Shown: positions 34,183 to 45,061 of the stretch, in pieces
Layout: each line of letters opens with the position of its first letter
Numbering within the stretch: position 1 is the stretch's first letter
Assembly (NCBI RefSeq): GCF_950295315.1
Contig: NC_080181.1
Coordinates: 39,957,375-40,021,374, forward strand
Length of the DNA: 64,000 bases
Direction of reading: 5' to 3'
Origin: Erinaceus europaeus
Lineage: Eukaryota; Chordata; Mammalia; Eulipotyphla; Erinaceidae
Program-made: the position numbers and the translations under genes
The notes under the pieces: generated by a model
The model's input: only the letters and a program-made list of their open reading frames with translations
The model's database searches: none
What the model was told of the DNA's origin: nothing

Positions 34183-34716
34183 CACACAGATAAACACATA
34201 CAAATTATAATACAAGTATATCACAAGCAAAGGAACTCAACACAATCCAACACAACACAACAAAACATAACCCCACTTATACAAGACAATGCAATGAATT
34301 GCAGTGCAGTATTGGAAAATACAATATAATCCATGTGAGATCCTTAAGCAAACTTCCCCAAGGTAGGGTGGCAGCAAGCAGGCTAGTTGACAAGATTTTG
34401 CTTTGAGCTTTTCTCCATGGAAAGGAAAGCAAGAAGAAGCCCTGTGCATGGGGCCCAAGGTGATGGTCAGTAACACAGGTGGGGAGAGACTAGGTAGCGA
34501 TGCACCCAGGAGTGTGCATGTTACCAATAGTGCAGGTGGTGAACCAGTGTTGGAATAATAACCTTCCTGAAATACAAGGTAATACCAGTACACTCCACAC
34601 GTGCTTCTCTGCTCTAACACTGGGAATCCCTCTAAACTCACACACTATTAGTAAGGAATATATTGCCAGTTTGGAGGAGCCTCCCTGCTTTTTGCTTCAT
34701 AACTCATTCTTTCTAG
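34183..34716. other. No recognisable feature
   Basis: CA-rich then mixed sequence. A 134-codon minus-strand frame at 34237-34641 has no domain pattern and I take it as chance. Confidence 0.4.
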
Positions 34717-35205
34717 AGAATCTGGGCTGGAACCCCTGGGTCCCCACCTGCAGGGGGTCAGCTTCATAAGTGGTGAAGCAGGTCTGCAGGTGTCTTTCTC
34801 TTCCACTCTATTTTCCCCTCCGCATTCAATTTCTCTCTGTCCTAGTCAATAAAATGGAAAAAAAATGGCTACCAGGAGAAGTGGATTCATAGTGCCAGCA
34901 ATAACCCTGGAAGAAAAAAAAAAGAAAAGAATGCAAGGAAGGAAGAAAAGAAGGAATGAAGAGGGCTGGGTGGTGGTGCATGCCATAGAGTGCTTACATT
35001 ATTGTATACAAAATACCAGAAGATTGAGATGGGTAATGGTGCACCTGGTTAAGCACACATACTGCCAGAATACCAGGGTTTAAGCCCTCAGTCCACAAAG
35101 GGAGACAAATTCCCAACTAGTGAAGCACGGCTACAGGTATCTCTCTCCCTCTATGATCCCCTTTCTTTTAAATTTCTTTGTGTCTTTATCCATATATAAT
35201 CGTTA
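34717..35205 (+). mobile_element. Cluster of three SINE pieces
   Basis: 34717-34925: type F copy missing its tRNA head (GGAACCCCTGGGTCCCCACC, CAGGAGAAGTGGATTCATAG). 34965-35015: head of a type B copy (GGGCTGGGTGGTGGTGCATG). 35020-35205: a second type B copy apparently inserted in the former (GGTAATGGTGCACCTGGTTA head). Confidence 0.78.
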
Positions 35206-35422
35206 AATGACAAAAAGAAAATGTAGTCTTTGTTCTAAGGTGTTCTCATACATTAGCGCCAAGCAGGGGATACCCTTAACCCCAGGCTCAGTACCCCAAC
35301 CTTGTTATTGTCCTAGTAATATGGCTTTACCCAGATTTCATTTTGCCATAATCAATAAAGCATATATACCTCATGAGAAGTACAATAGCAGAAGGTAAAG
35401 TGACATTAGAAGCTGCCAGGTG

Positions 35423-35603
35423 ATGGTCTGGGAGGTCGCACAGTGGATAAAGCATTGGACTCTCAAGCATGAGGTTCTGAGTTCAAGCCACAGCAACACA
35501 TGTACCAGAGTGATGTCTGTCTCTTTCTCTCTCTTCCTATGTTTCTCATTAATAAATAAATAAAATCTTAAAAAAATAAAATAAAATCTTTAAAGAAAAA
35601 AAA
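35423..35603 (+). mobile_element. SINE type C with 15-bp target duplication
   Basis: Best type C copy: GGGAGGTCGCACAGTGGATA head, TTGGACTCTCAAGCATGAG, CTGAGTTCAAGCC B box, CATTAATAAATAAATAAAAT tail. AGAAGCTGCCAGGTG at 35408-35422 recurs at 35604-35618. Confidence 0.95.
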
Positions 35604-35772
35604 AGAAGCTGCCAGGTGTAGACTCAGGATAGTACACAGCTTATTTTGAGGTTTAAATACATAGTGTGCATGGGTATAATAGGCCCAGGACTTCTCATTT
35701 TGAGAGAAAATCTGACTTGCAGACATAGATCCCTAGAACATGTCATTATGTCCTCTTACCAAGAAAAATTCT

Positions 35773-35965
35773 GCTAGCCAGACCTTCAACCTTCTGCATC
35801 CCACAATGGCCTTGGGTCCATACTCCCAGAGGGTTAAAGAATAAAAAAGCTATCAGGGAAGGGGATGGGATACAGAGTTCTGGTGGTGGGAATTATGTGG
35901 AGTTGTGCCCCTTTTATCCTATGGTTTAGCCAATGTTTCCTTTTTATAAATAAAGAATAAAAAAC
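35773..35965 (+). mobile_element. L1 3'-UTR end fragment
   Basis: CAACCTTCTGCATCCCACAA, GAGGGTTAAAGAATAAAAAA, GTTCTGGTGGTGGGAATTAT, TATAAATAAAGAATAAAAAA. Confidence 0.88.
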
Positions 35966-36770
35966 ATTAATCCCTCAATAAAGGAAAAAAAATGTCAACA
36001 AAAAAAAAGGAAAAGAAAAGAAAAATCCTGCCCCTCTGTCTCTTGGACCTATTCATATTCCATGACATTTACCTGGTCTTTTTTTTTTTTTCTGGGAAAG
36101 AGTCCAGGTTCAGTCTGTAGGGACCCCCACTTCCTGCTTCCACCTGGGGAATCAGATTGCTGCCTTTGTCTTAATTTGACCAGGACAGTGAATCTCTACA
36201 CCTGAGGTTATTGAGGAATATTTTGCATAGACACAGCATTCTAAAAATGCATTAAAGAATAAGAAGAATGCGTACTTGGTGTAAAGGTACATTTAGGATG
36301 TCTTCTCCAAAGAGTGTCTCTTTATGGCTGCTATTTTCTTTTTGACAGTAAATTGAAGTGGACACACTGGTATGGGAGGGAGTCCTGAGTTTACAAGCTT
36401 TTCAGTTGGAGGCCAAACATGGTATCCATAAATAAAAACTCAGCTCACTTGACTTATGTCAGTGTTTGTGTTTAAGAAGCACATGATTATTTTAACTGTG
36501 GCCATATGACAGCATTGTTTTACCGTAAGAATGAAAAGTGACGAAAGAAAAGGATGCAAATCAATCAGTAGCAAGGGCTTCTTTTTATTTTCCAAGATAA
36601 TTGCTTTGTAGCAAGTCCATCTTCTGTGGGAAGTCTCTCCTTTTCCCCTCCTGTCCCTTCATGAGGTCTATGTTCTCCTTTCCTTCATTTATACCAAGTT
36701 CCAGGGAGAAGGCTTCAGCTAGCCTAGTTTTGCATTTCTGATTCTTCCGTAAATCATACATATTTAGACT
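35966..36770. other. Mostly single-copy-looking DNA
   Basis: A poly-A/AAAAG run at 36000-36025 may be the tail of the preceding fragment. No other feature recognised. Confidence 0.4.
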
Positions 36771-36782
36771 GAAGGAACTTTC

Positions 36783-37245
36783 TTTTTATTTTTATTTATA
36801 AAATGAAAACACTGACAAGACCGTAGGATAAGAGGGCTACAATTCCCACCACCAGAACTCCATATCCCATCCCCTACCCTGATAGCTTTCCTATTCTTTA
36901 TCCCTCTGGGAGTATGGACACAGGGTCATTATGGGGTACAGAAGGTGGGAGATTCTTTAATTGCTTCCCCACTGAAGATGGGTGTTGACAAGTCGATACA
37001 TACTCCCAGTCTGTCTCTCTCTTTCCCTAGTTGGGCAGAGGTCTGGGGAAGCAGAGCTCCAGGACACATTGGTGGGGTCACCTGCCCAGGAAAGTCAGGT
37101 TGGCATCATGGTAGCATCTGGAACATGGTGGCTGAAAAAAAGAGTTAGCATATAAAGCCATACTAATTGTTGACTAATCATGAACCTAAAGGCTGGAATA
37201 TTGCAGATGAAGATTTGGTGTCTCCGTTTTGGAAATAGCTAGTAG
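36783..37245 (-). mobile_element. L1 3'-UTR end fragment with 12-bp target duplication
   Basis: Minus-strand end block, well preserved, including GCTTCCCCACTGAAGATGG and GGCATCATGGTAGCATCTGG. GAAGGAACTTTC at 36771-36782 recurs at 37246-37257. A clean, 5'-truncated 463-base L1 insertion. Confidence 0.93.
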
Positions 37246-37289
37246 GAAGGAACTTTCCACACTTTCCTGTCTCTCTTAAAGACCTCTAC

Positions 37290-37575
37290 TGAGGGAGTCA
37301 GGCAGTAGCGCAGTGGGTTAAGCACAGGTGATACAAAGATCTGAGTAAGGATCCCAGTTCTAGCCCCCGGCTCCCCACCTGCAGGGGGGTTGCTTCACAA
37401 GTGGTGAAGCAGGTCTGCAGTTGTCTCTTTCTCTCCCCCTTTCTGTCTTGTCTTCCCCTCCCCTCTCCATTTCTCTCTGTCCTATCCAACAATGATGACA
37501 TCAATAACAATAACAATAATAACAACAATAAAACAACAAGGGCAACAAAAGGAAATAAATATTAAAAAATATATA
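37290..37575 (+). mobile_element. SINE type A
   Basis: GAGTCAGGCAGTAGCGCAGT head, CCCCGGCTCCCCACCTGCAG, CTCTCTGTCCTATCCAACAA, AACAACAATAAAACAACAAG. AAAGACCTCYACTGA flanks it with one mismatch. Confidence 0.92.
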
Positions 37576-38764
37576 TTTTAAAAAAGACCTCCACTGAAAC
37601 CCCACCAACAATCTAATTGACTTTGGATCAGCGAAGGTTACTAAGGACTTTAACCCCTTGTGTCTTATCTGTAGATTTCTTCCAATCAAAGTTTGAGTTA
37701 CAAACTCAGAGGTTTCTAAGGGGATTTGGGAAACCTCTCTTCTATATTTCTTTCTGTTTATTCTCAGATGATCCCTGTGGTAAGTACAATAATAGTCCCC
37801 AAACCTATCCAGGTACTAGTGCCAGAATTTGTAACTACATAGCTTCACATAGAAAAGGTGCTTGGAAGAAGTAATTAAGGATTTGGAGGTGGGATGTTCA
37901 GGGTTAGTTGGGTATTCCAGTTTAATGCCAGCAGTTCTTATAAATTCCAATGAGAAGCAAGGAAGTCCGGAACAGAGGAGGTGTGATTAAGGCTGTGAGT
38001 GTTAGAGTACAGCAGGTGCTTGTACCAAGAATTGTGGACAATTTCTAGAAATTAGCAAAAAGAACAGAATAAATTTTCTTGTAGATTTTCATTCTCCATA
38101 ATTATAAAATGGAATCACATTGTTTGAAGTAACTAATTCAGTGGTCACTTGTTGCAATAGCAATAGAACATTTGCATGAAATTACAAGTGCTGGTTTGGG
38201 ATCTAGAGTTAAGTTCATAAATAGTGTTAATATATACAAACTGCTTATTATTTCCCACAAATGAAATGATTGCAAATTATTAAATATTTAGTGATAAACC
38301 TTGTAGGAAATTTTATGTTTGTTTTTTAACTATGATGCTAGACTTAATATGCATAATACACAAACCTCCATGATACAACAAATCAATGCACTATACTGAA
38401 CTGAAAGCCAGTTGGATCCTTGATGCAGTGTCCATTTTTAATCTGGTACCATTCTGTTTTCATAACTGTGAAGTCACAATGTGATCTGGGGCTTGATTTG
38501 GACCCTTTAAATATTAACTGTTCTTGAGCAAATTGAATATTTTTTCAAACCTGAATAAAGAAGAGAAAAATAGGTTTGATGTCTATGGTTCATACCAAGA
38601 AGTAATCAAAAAGCAATTTAAATATATACCTAATTATAACCATGGCCTTTGGTGATAATCACAGTACAAGGTAGAATTGCTGAAAGAAACCAAGGGAATG
38701 CACTGGAGGTACTAGCAAAATTCATACAGAAAGCAGAGGTGACTGAAAACCCATGATGCCATTT
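37576..38764. other. Single-copy-looking DNA
   Basis: About 1.2 kb, AT-rich, without a repeat match or supported coding segment. Confidence 0.45.
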
Positions 38765-38990
38765 TATTTTCTTTATGTTATTTATTTTTATTTGTGTTGC
38801 TAGTAGGTTTACAGATTATAAGTTTACAGGGTATAGTTCTACACCATACCCACCATCCTCTGTAAACCTACCCTCCCATATCCCATAGATAACCACCAGA
38901 GTTTTCATAAGTATTAGAAACAGTTTATATCCTTCCCCTCCTCCTCCAGTCTCTAGATTCTCAGAAGCTGTTTCTCTCCTCTCCTCAGTC
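38765..38990 (-). mobile_element. L1-type 3' end fragment, other subfamily
   Basis: T-rich start, GTTCTACACCATACCCACCA and CATATCCCATAGATAACCAC resemble an L1 3' end whose wording differs from the other two families in the window. Confidence 0.5.
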
Positions 38991-40070
38991 AACTAGGAAT
39001 ATCAAAGGACCCTGGACAGCATCAAGACAGGACTAAAACTAATTTGGGAAGCCACGAAATCACCAGAGCATCCAGAGACCACAGTTCTGCTCAGACCTCC
39101 AGTTCAACGCAGTTGGGAAACTTCTATAAAGAACAAGGAACATCAAAGATCACCTAAGACTACAACAAAATGTGACTGGGACTACTTTGGGAACCCACCA
39201 AATCACCGGTGAGTGAAAACACATGCAGCTAGTGGACAGAGAAGAACCTAAGGAGAGATTCCTGGGGGTAAAGCCCTAATCTACTCCTGAGCATTTGGTA
39301 ACAGTCTGGCAGTTTTCCAATTGAGGAGCGACCTCCAGTCTGTTTTACCAACAAAAAGACTGCTGAAGGGAAGAGAGGAATCCCTTAAGACTCATCAAAT
39401 GCAACTGTGAGTCTCCATTTGCAACTGCCCTCAGAGGCTGTAGCAGCAGGGGGAAAGCCTTGTGCTGGCATTGGGAGGCAGAGAACTGACCAGAAAACTC
39501 AGGAGAAGATCTACATCCTGGTGGTCTAGCTATTAAACTATATAGTGGGAGACTTTCTGTATTGTTTTCCTGATGAGAACATAGTGAAGAATTTGCCTCA
39601 GAACCTACAGACTACAAACTGAACTTGTTTAGAAACTCAAAAGGGCCCAACAAGCAGTGCTGCCTGGCTTGGCAGAGAAGCTGAGTTGAGCCCAGAGCTT
39701 TGGATCCTTGGGGTGTGGGAGTCTCTTTGCATAACCGCTAAGTTGTCTCTCCCCCAACCGGCTTTATCTCTTGATAAGGAGTGAGAGATTAAGCTAAAAA
39801 AAAAAAAAAGCCCTACTTATAGGTGAAGCCCTTAGGCTACCATAGCCTAAGGGAAGAAAAATAACAAAAGATGCTTTAACAGTCACTGTGCTTCAATTCA
39901 GGGATTGAGATAACATTGAAACAACTGTTAATTTCTACAACTGTGAACTCTTTAAGTACCTTATGTAGACATAAGGCAAGAGTGATCAGTGGACTGAAAA
40001 GTACTGAGAGAAGGACCTCATAACACACTTTAATAATGGTGAAATGAAGGAGAAACATTGAGAAATGGAC
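38991..40070 (+). mobile_element. L1 5' UTR fragment (second subfamily)
   Basis: About 1.1 kb matching, in opposite orientation, both 31.86-32.76 kb and the window end at 63.82-64.0 kb. Shared phrases include CCTCAGAGGCTGTAGCAGCA, TAGGCTACCATAGCCTAAGG and ATTGAAACAACTGTTAATTT. It stops near the ORF1 start (GAAGGAGAAACATTGAGAA), where other sequence begins. Confidence 0.75.
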
Positions 40071-40074
40071 CCTG

Positions 40075-40158
40075 TAAGTAGAGACTGGGGACTTGAGCCT
40101 GGGTCTTTGCACTTTATAACATGTGTGCTCAAGCTGCTGTGACACCCCCTGGTCGCTA
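40075..40158 (-). mobile_element. SINE type B head fragment
   Basis: GAGCCTGGGTCTTTGCACTT and CTCAAGCTGCTGTGACACCC give only the tRNA-like head in minus orientation. Confidence 0.65.
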
Positions 40159-40199
40159 TCGTAAGTTTTTATCTTTTCTTTATCTTTTCCTTTCTTGTG

Positions 40200-41224
40200 A
40201 GTCTAGCTTGTGTTTTTTATTTTACTAGTGATTTAATAATGATTGACAAGATTGTGGGACAAGAGGGGTACATTTCCACACAGTTCCTACCACCAGAGTT
40301 CCATATTCCACAACTACCATTGGAAGTTTTCCTATAACTTTACTAATGTTTGCCTGAGCCTGTCAGCTTATATCTAGGTAGGCTAGAAGTATTGTCTGGG
40401 AAGATGGCATCATAGTTGAGGACAGGACTAGAAAGTTGGATCAGGGCAGAGAGAAGTTCCCAAATATTGGAAAAGTATATAAATACCATTAACTGTAAAC
40501 CCCTCCAATCTGACCCTGCACCTGTATCTATTCACACTTAGCATAAGAGCCAGTGTAAGCTCTGTAGGCCTGAGCTCACATTCCATGGTCACAACTAGGA
40601 ACATTCTAGCCTGCACTCATTTCAGGACCTTGGTGGCAGAATATGTTGACCCAGCCTCCCTTTGGAAAGTGGGGCAATTTCTGCCATTGATGTTCTATGT
40701 TGATGTCAATGTCCTATAGAGGCCCACAAAAGGGTTTATGATGTTGTTCCTGATGGACATGACCAGGGATGGTGGAGAGAGGGATCTGTTAGAGGTCTAG
40801 GCCCAACATATCTATGTGGGAATCCTAGGATTCCCTGATTTGGGCCCCAGATGGTGGGGTGACCTGATAGTGACCAAAAGAGTCATCATTAAATTATGCC
40901 AGTTTCTTACCCTTATCTAGCTTTTGTAGTCCTTAATTTATCTGACAGGGTGAGACTTAGAGTGATTGAGGGAAGTGTAATAGGAAATAGGTTAAGAGGG
41001 TATCTAAGTAGAAACTATTTGATTAAGTGTTTTATGGTGTCTTATTTAGGTCTTTCTATTTGCTTGCTTCACTTAATGATTCACTGCAGACTATTGTGTA
41101 CATTTTCTTTAAGGTATATATTTTCCCCTAACTTATAGACATGTGCACATGTGCCCTATCTCATGGGCCCTGGTCTATATCGAGGATCTGTAACTTTGTT
41201 AGGAAGTGTGCTACCCAAAATTGA
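40200..41224 (-). mobile_element. L1 3' UTR fragment, target of the full-length L1
   Basis: Minus-strand 3' UTR: end block at 40225-40330, then a jump to blocks matching 26.73-27.52 kb. Its upstream end is cut at 41224 by the insertion of the full-length L1. Confidence 0.85.
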
Positions 41225-42985
41225 CTAGCCTGTGTTTTTTTTATTATTATTATTTAAGAAAGTATTAATTAACAAAACCATAGGGTAGGAGGGGTACAAT
41301 TCCAAATAATTCCCACCACCCATTCTCCATATCCCATCCCCTCCCCTGATAGCTTTCCCATTCTCTATCCCTCTGGGAGCATGGACCCAGGGTCATTGTG
41401 GGTTGCAGAAGGTAGAAGGTCTGGCTTCTGTAATTGCTTCCCCGCTGAACATGGGCGTTGACTGGTCGGTCCATACTCCCAGTCTGCCTCTCTCTTTCCC
41501 TAGTAGGATGGGTCTCTGGGGAAGCGGAGCTCCAGGACATATTGGTGGGGTCTTCAGTCCAGGGAAGCCTGGCCGGCATCCTGATGACATCTGGAACCTG
41601 GTGACTGAAAAGAGAGTTAACATACGAAGCCAAACAAGTTGTTGAGCAATCATGGACTCAAAGCTTGGAATAGTGGAGAGGAAGTGTTAGGGGGATACTC
41701 ACTGCAAACTCTAGTGTACTTCTGCTTTCAGGTATATATTTTGCACTAGTTTATGGATACGTGTGAACATATGCTCTCTCTCACAGAAACTGGTGTATAT
41801 CTAGGTTTTGGGACTTTGTTAGAAAGTGAACCACCTGAGATGGAATTAGAGTATACTATGAAAGGAAAGGTCTCACCCGAGTAATGAAGCTGAAGGGTTG
41901 TCATTCCACACGTGTAGTCTCTGGACACAGTCTGAAGTGAAGCATGTTGAGGTGGCAATCGTTGTGTTGGTTAGATGGTGATAGGTAGATGTAATATTAT
42001 TTGATATGGATTGGTAGAGGCATACGGGAAAGTGGGCCCTATCCAATGGTTCCAGGACTGGGGGAAGTAGAGGCTCTATAGTGGAGATGTGAGGTTCCTG
42101 CTGTCTTAGGTTTCAAAAAGACAATGGATAGTTAATGTTACCATCACATTATTTGGTAATTGGGTTAACTTTGAAAAGTCCTTTTGTTAGGGTGCTGTGC
42201 AGTACCCAGAATCTTGTATATAGCTGTGCTATTGGATGCTTCTGATCTACTTGGTCTAGGCTTTTGAGAGAGTATGCATATCAATTAAAGTGCATATATT
42301 GAGAAAAGATTCAGTTTGTGTTTTGAAAAACTTCGAGACATACAATTAATTTTCCCCGTCAAATTAATTAACTAGTGATTTATATGACTACATTTTACTA
42401 GGAGTGTACCTAAGCACCATTCCCACCACCAAAAGACTGTGACCCATCCCTTACACCCACTCCCACCCCCCACTGTCCCAGGAAGCTACATGTCTACCCC
42501 TCACCTCAGGGTTATTACTTTGGTGCCCTACTTACAATTTGGTCAGGTCCTGCTTTTAGTTTCCCTTTGAGATCTTCTTCCTCAACTTCTGTTGATGAGT
42601 GGGATCATCCCATACTCATCTTTATCTTTCTGGCTTAGCTCACTTAACATAATACCTTCTAGCTCTGTCCAAGATGGGTCAGAGAAGGTGGGTTCATTGT
42701 TCTTGATAGCTGCATAGTATTCCATTGTGTATATATACCACAGCTTTCTCAGCCACTCATCTGTTGTTGGGCACCTGGGTTGCTTCCAGGTTTTATCTAT
42801 TATGAATTGTGCTGCTATGAAAATAGGAGTACACACCTCTTTTTCGTTGGGTGTTATGGAGTCCTTGGGGTATAACCCCAGGAGAGGAATTACTGGATCA
42901 TATGGAAGGTCCATGTCTAGCCTTCTGAGAGTTCTCCAGACTGCTCTCCACAGAGGCTGGACCAATTTAGATTCCCACCAGCAAT

Positions 42986-44670
42986 TTCTTCTTCTAGCGT
43001 TTGCCCTTCTTCCGTAGCCAGTCAACAGCGTGAGGTTGAGCCTGATGTAAAGTTTCGAGACCTCCTTTGAATCTGGAGAGGTGGCAGTCGTTGACTCTGT
43101 GGGTCAGTCTGTCTGGAGCCGCAGGGACAGTTTGGGTGGTCTCTGGCTCCCCAGCGATGGAACATAGCAGCGCACCGGCCATGGCCTGTTCGATAGCGAT
43201 TGAGGAGGGCCCAATCATAACGTGCTAGGTCAAAGCCGGGTTGATGCTTGCAGGGGTCTGTGATGAGGTGTTTGTTCTTTACCTCAGCTGACTGCCAACT
43301 CTGTTTCCAAGAGTCTGGAACAGAGAAGTTCAGTGTAGGCGTAGGGGACCAGATTGGGTGATGAGACGTCAAGCGTTGAACAGGGTGGGCGAAGATATCC
43401 GCATATACTGGCAGGTCCGGTCGAGCGTAGACGTGGGAAATAAACTTAGATGATGCCGCATCCCGACGAATGTCTGGCGGGGCGATGTTGCTAAGAACTG
43501 GCAGCCATGGAACCGGGGTGGGACGGATGGTTCCAGAAATTATCCTCATGGAGGAATATAATTTGGAATCGACCAAGTGGACATGGGGGCTACAGAACCA
43601 TACTGGGGCACAGTATTCTGCAGTGGAATAGCACAATGCCAGAGAGGATGATCGTAGTGTGGAAGTGCTCGCGCCCCATGAGGAGCTGGCCAGTCTTGCA
43701 ATGATGTTATTCCTCGCGCCCACCTTTGCTGCAGTTTTTATGAGATGTTCGTGAAATGACAGAGTGCGATCGAGAGTAATGCCAAGATAGACTGGCTGGG
43801 CTTCATGCCAGATTCTTGTATCGCCAAGCTGCACATTAAGCTCACGCAAGGCCGAGGCATGGTGTAGATGGAAAACAGATGATACCGTTTTTGCAGTGCT
43901 AGGGATTAGTCGCCATTTTTTACAGTAATCAGATATCAGAGACATGTCTTTTGTGAGTGTTTCCTCGAGGATGTTGAACTTTGATGCCTGAGTTGCACAG
44001 CAGATGTCATCGGCGTAGATGAACTTCCTTGAAGAAGTTTCTGGGAGGTCATTGATGTAAATATTAAATAGCATAGGAGCCAGAACAGAGCCCTGGGGGA
44101 GGCCACTTGAGACAAGTCTCCATCTGCTAGACTTGTCACCCAGATGCACCCGGAATCTTCTGTTTTGGAGAAGAAACGATATAGTGTTGGCCACCCATGG
44201 AGGCAGGCATCTTGAGATCTTGACTAGGAGACCACGGTGCCAGACCGTGTCATAGGCTGTTGTGAGATCAACAAAGACAGCACCCGTCTTTAAATTCTTC
44301 TGGAATCCATTCTCAGTGTAAGTTGAGAGGGCCAGGGCTTGTTCCCAGGTAGATATTCCTGGGCAGAAACCAGCTTGGGCAGGTGATAGTAATTTCTCTG
44401 TAAGATAAGAAATACATGACAGAAGCAGACTCTCAAGGAGTTTGTAACACACGGAAAGGAGAGAAATTGGTCTATAGCTGGCGGCCAGTGTTGGGTCTTT
44501 CTTTGGTTTCAAAACCACTATTATCTTCACACAACGCCAAACTTTGGGCATAGACTCAGATTCCAAGATGTGGGACAGGAATGAAGCGAGCCACTTCTTT
44601 GATACAGGACCCAGGTTAAGAATGAGTTCTGGGGTGATGTTATCATAGCCAGCAGCTGTTCCCGGTTTAA
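42986..44670 (-). mobile_element. Vingi-like LINE, 5'-truncated, inserted in L1 ORF2
   Basis: CCCACCAGCAAT at 42974-42985 recurs at 44671-44682, a perfect 12-bp target duplication; joining the flanks restores continuous L1 sequence. The 1,685-base insert ends on its sense strand in CTAGAAGAAGAA with no poly(A), unlike L1 products. It encodes an RT not related to L1. Among mammals such an ingi-related, RNase-H-less LINE (Vingi-1_EE) is reported only from hedgehogs; family assignment rests on RT wording, lack of RNase H, host and the small non-autonomous partner at 24.0 kb. The insert is more GC-rich than the surrounding L1. Confidence 0.88.
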
Positions 44671-45061
44671 CCCACCAGCAATGTACAAGATTTCCTCTGT
44701 CCCCACAATCTCTCCAGCTTTTGTTGCTGCTGTCCTTTTTGATGTATGCCATTCTTACAGGAGTGAGGTGGTATCTTAGTGTTGTCTTAATTTGCATTTC
44801 TCTGACAATCAGTGACCTAAAGCAGTTTTTCATATGTTTGTTAGCCTTTTGGATCTCCTCTGTAGTGAATGTTTTGTTCATATCCTCTGCCCATTTTTGG
44901 ATGGGGTCATTTGCTTTTTTGGTGCTAAGTTTGCTGAGCTCTTTATATATTTTGGTGATTAGTTTCTTGTCTGATGTATGGCATGTGAAGATCTTCTCCC
45001 ATTCTGTGAGGGGTCTCTCTGTTTGTTTAATAGTTTCTTTGGATGTGCAGAAGCTTTTCAA
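43022..45061 (-). pseudogene. Chimeric open frame: L1 ORF2 piece fused to Vingi RT
   Basis: One 679-codon frame. Residues 1 to about 130 are L1 ORF2 ([40 protein letters not shown]). From [17 protein letters not shown] on it is Vingi: RT blocks [36 protein letters not shown] (about 44240-44283), [20 protein letters not shown], then FIYADD with catalytic YADD codons at 44006-44017, and [19 protein letters not shown]-terminal domain with RTGHGRC and CPCG follows. No RNase H motif is seen. A frameshift at about 43100-43110 replaces the natural end; the other frame carries [11 protein letters not shown] (rest of a Cys/His knuckle) and ends [10 protein letters not shown]. The endonuclease is missing through 5' truncation. 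The methionine at 45061 is internal to L1, so translation is not expected. Confidence 0.85.

Noticed and set aside
34237..34641. 134-codon minus-strand frame with cysteine- and leucine-rich sequence
   Set aside because: No domain-like pattern, no splice or start context and no recognised relative. Length is within chance for 64 kb.
43507..43704. Plus-strand open frame of 65 codons inside the Vingi insert
   Set aside because: It is antisense to the RT coding frame and has no family resemblance. The minus-strand frame explains the openness.
42986..44670. BovB/RTE as identity of the non-L1 LINE
   Set aside because: BovB, which hedgehogs may also carry, has a different RT wording (GVRQGC-type block, other spacing) and tail. 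The [11 protein letters not shown] and YADD blocks and C-terminal knuckle fit the ingi/jockey side.
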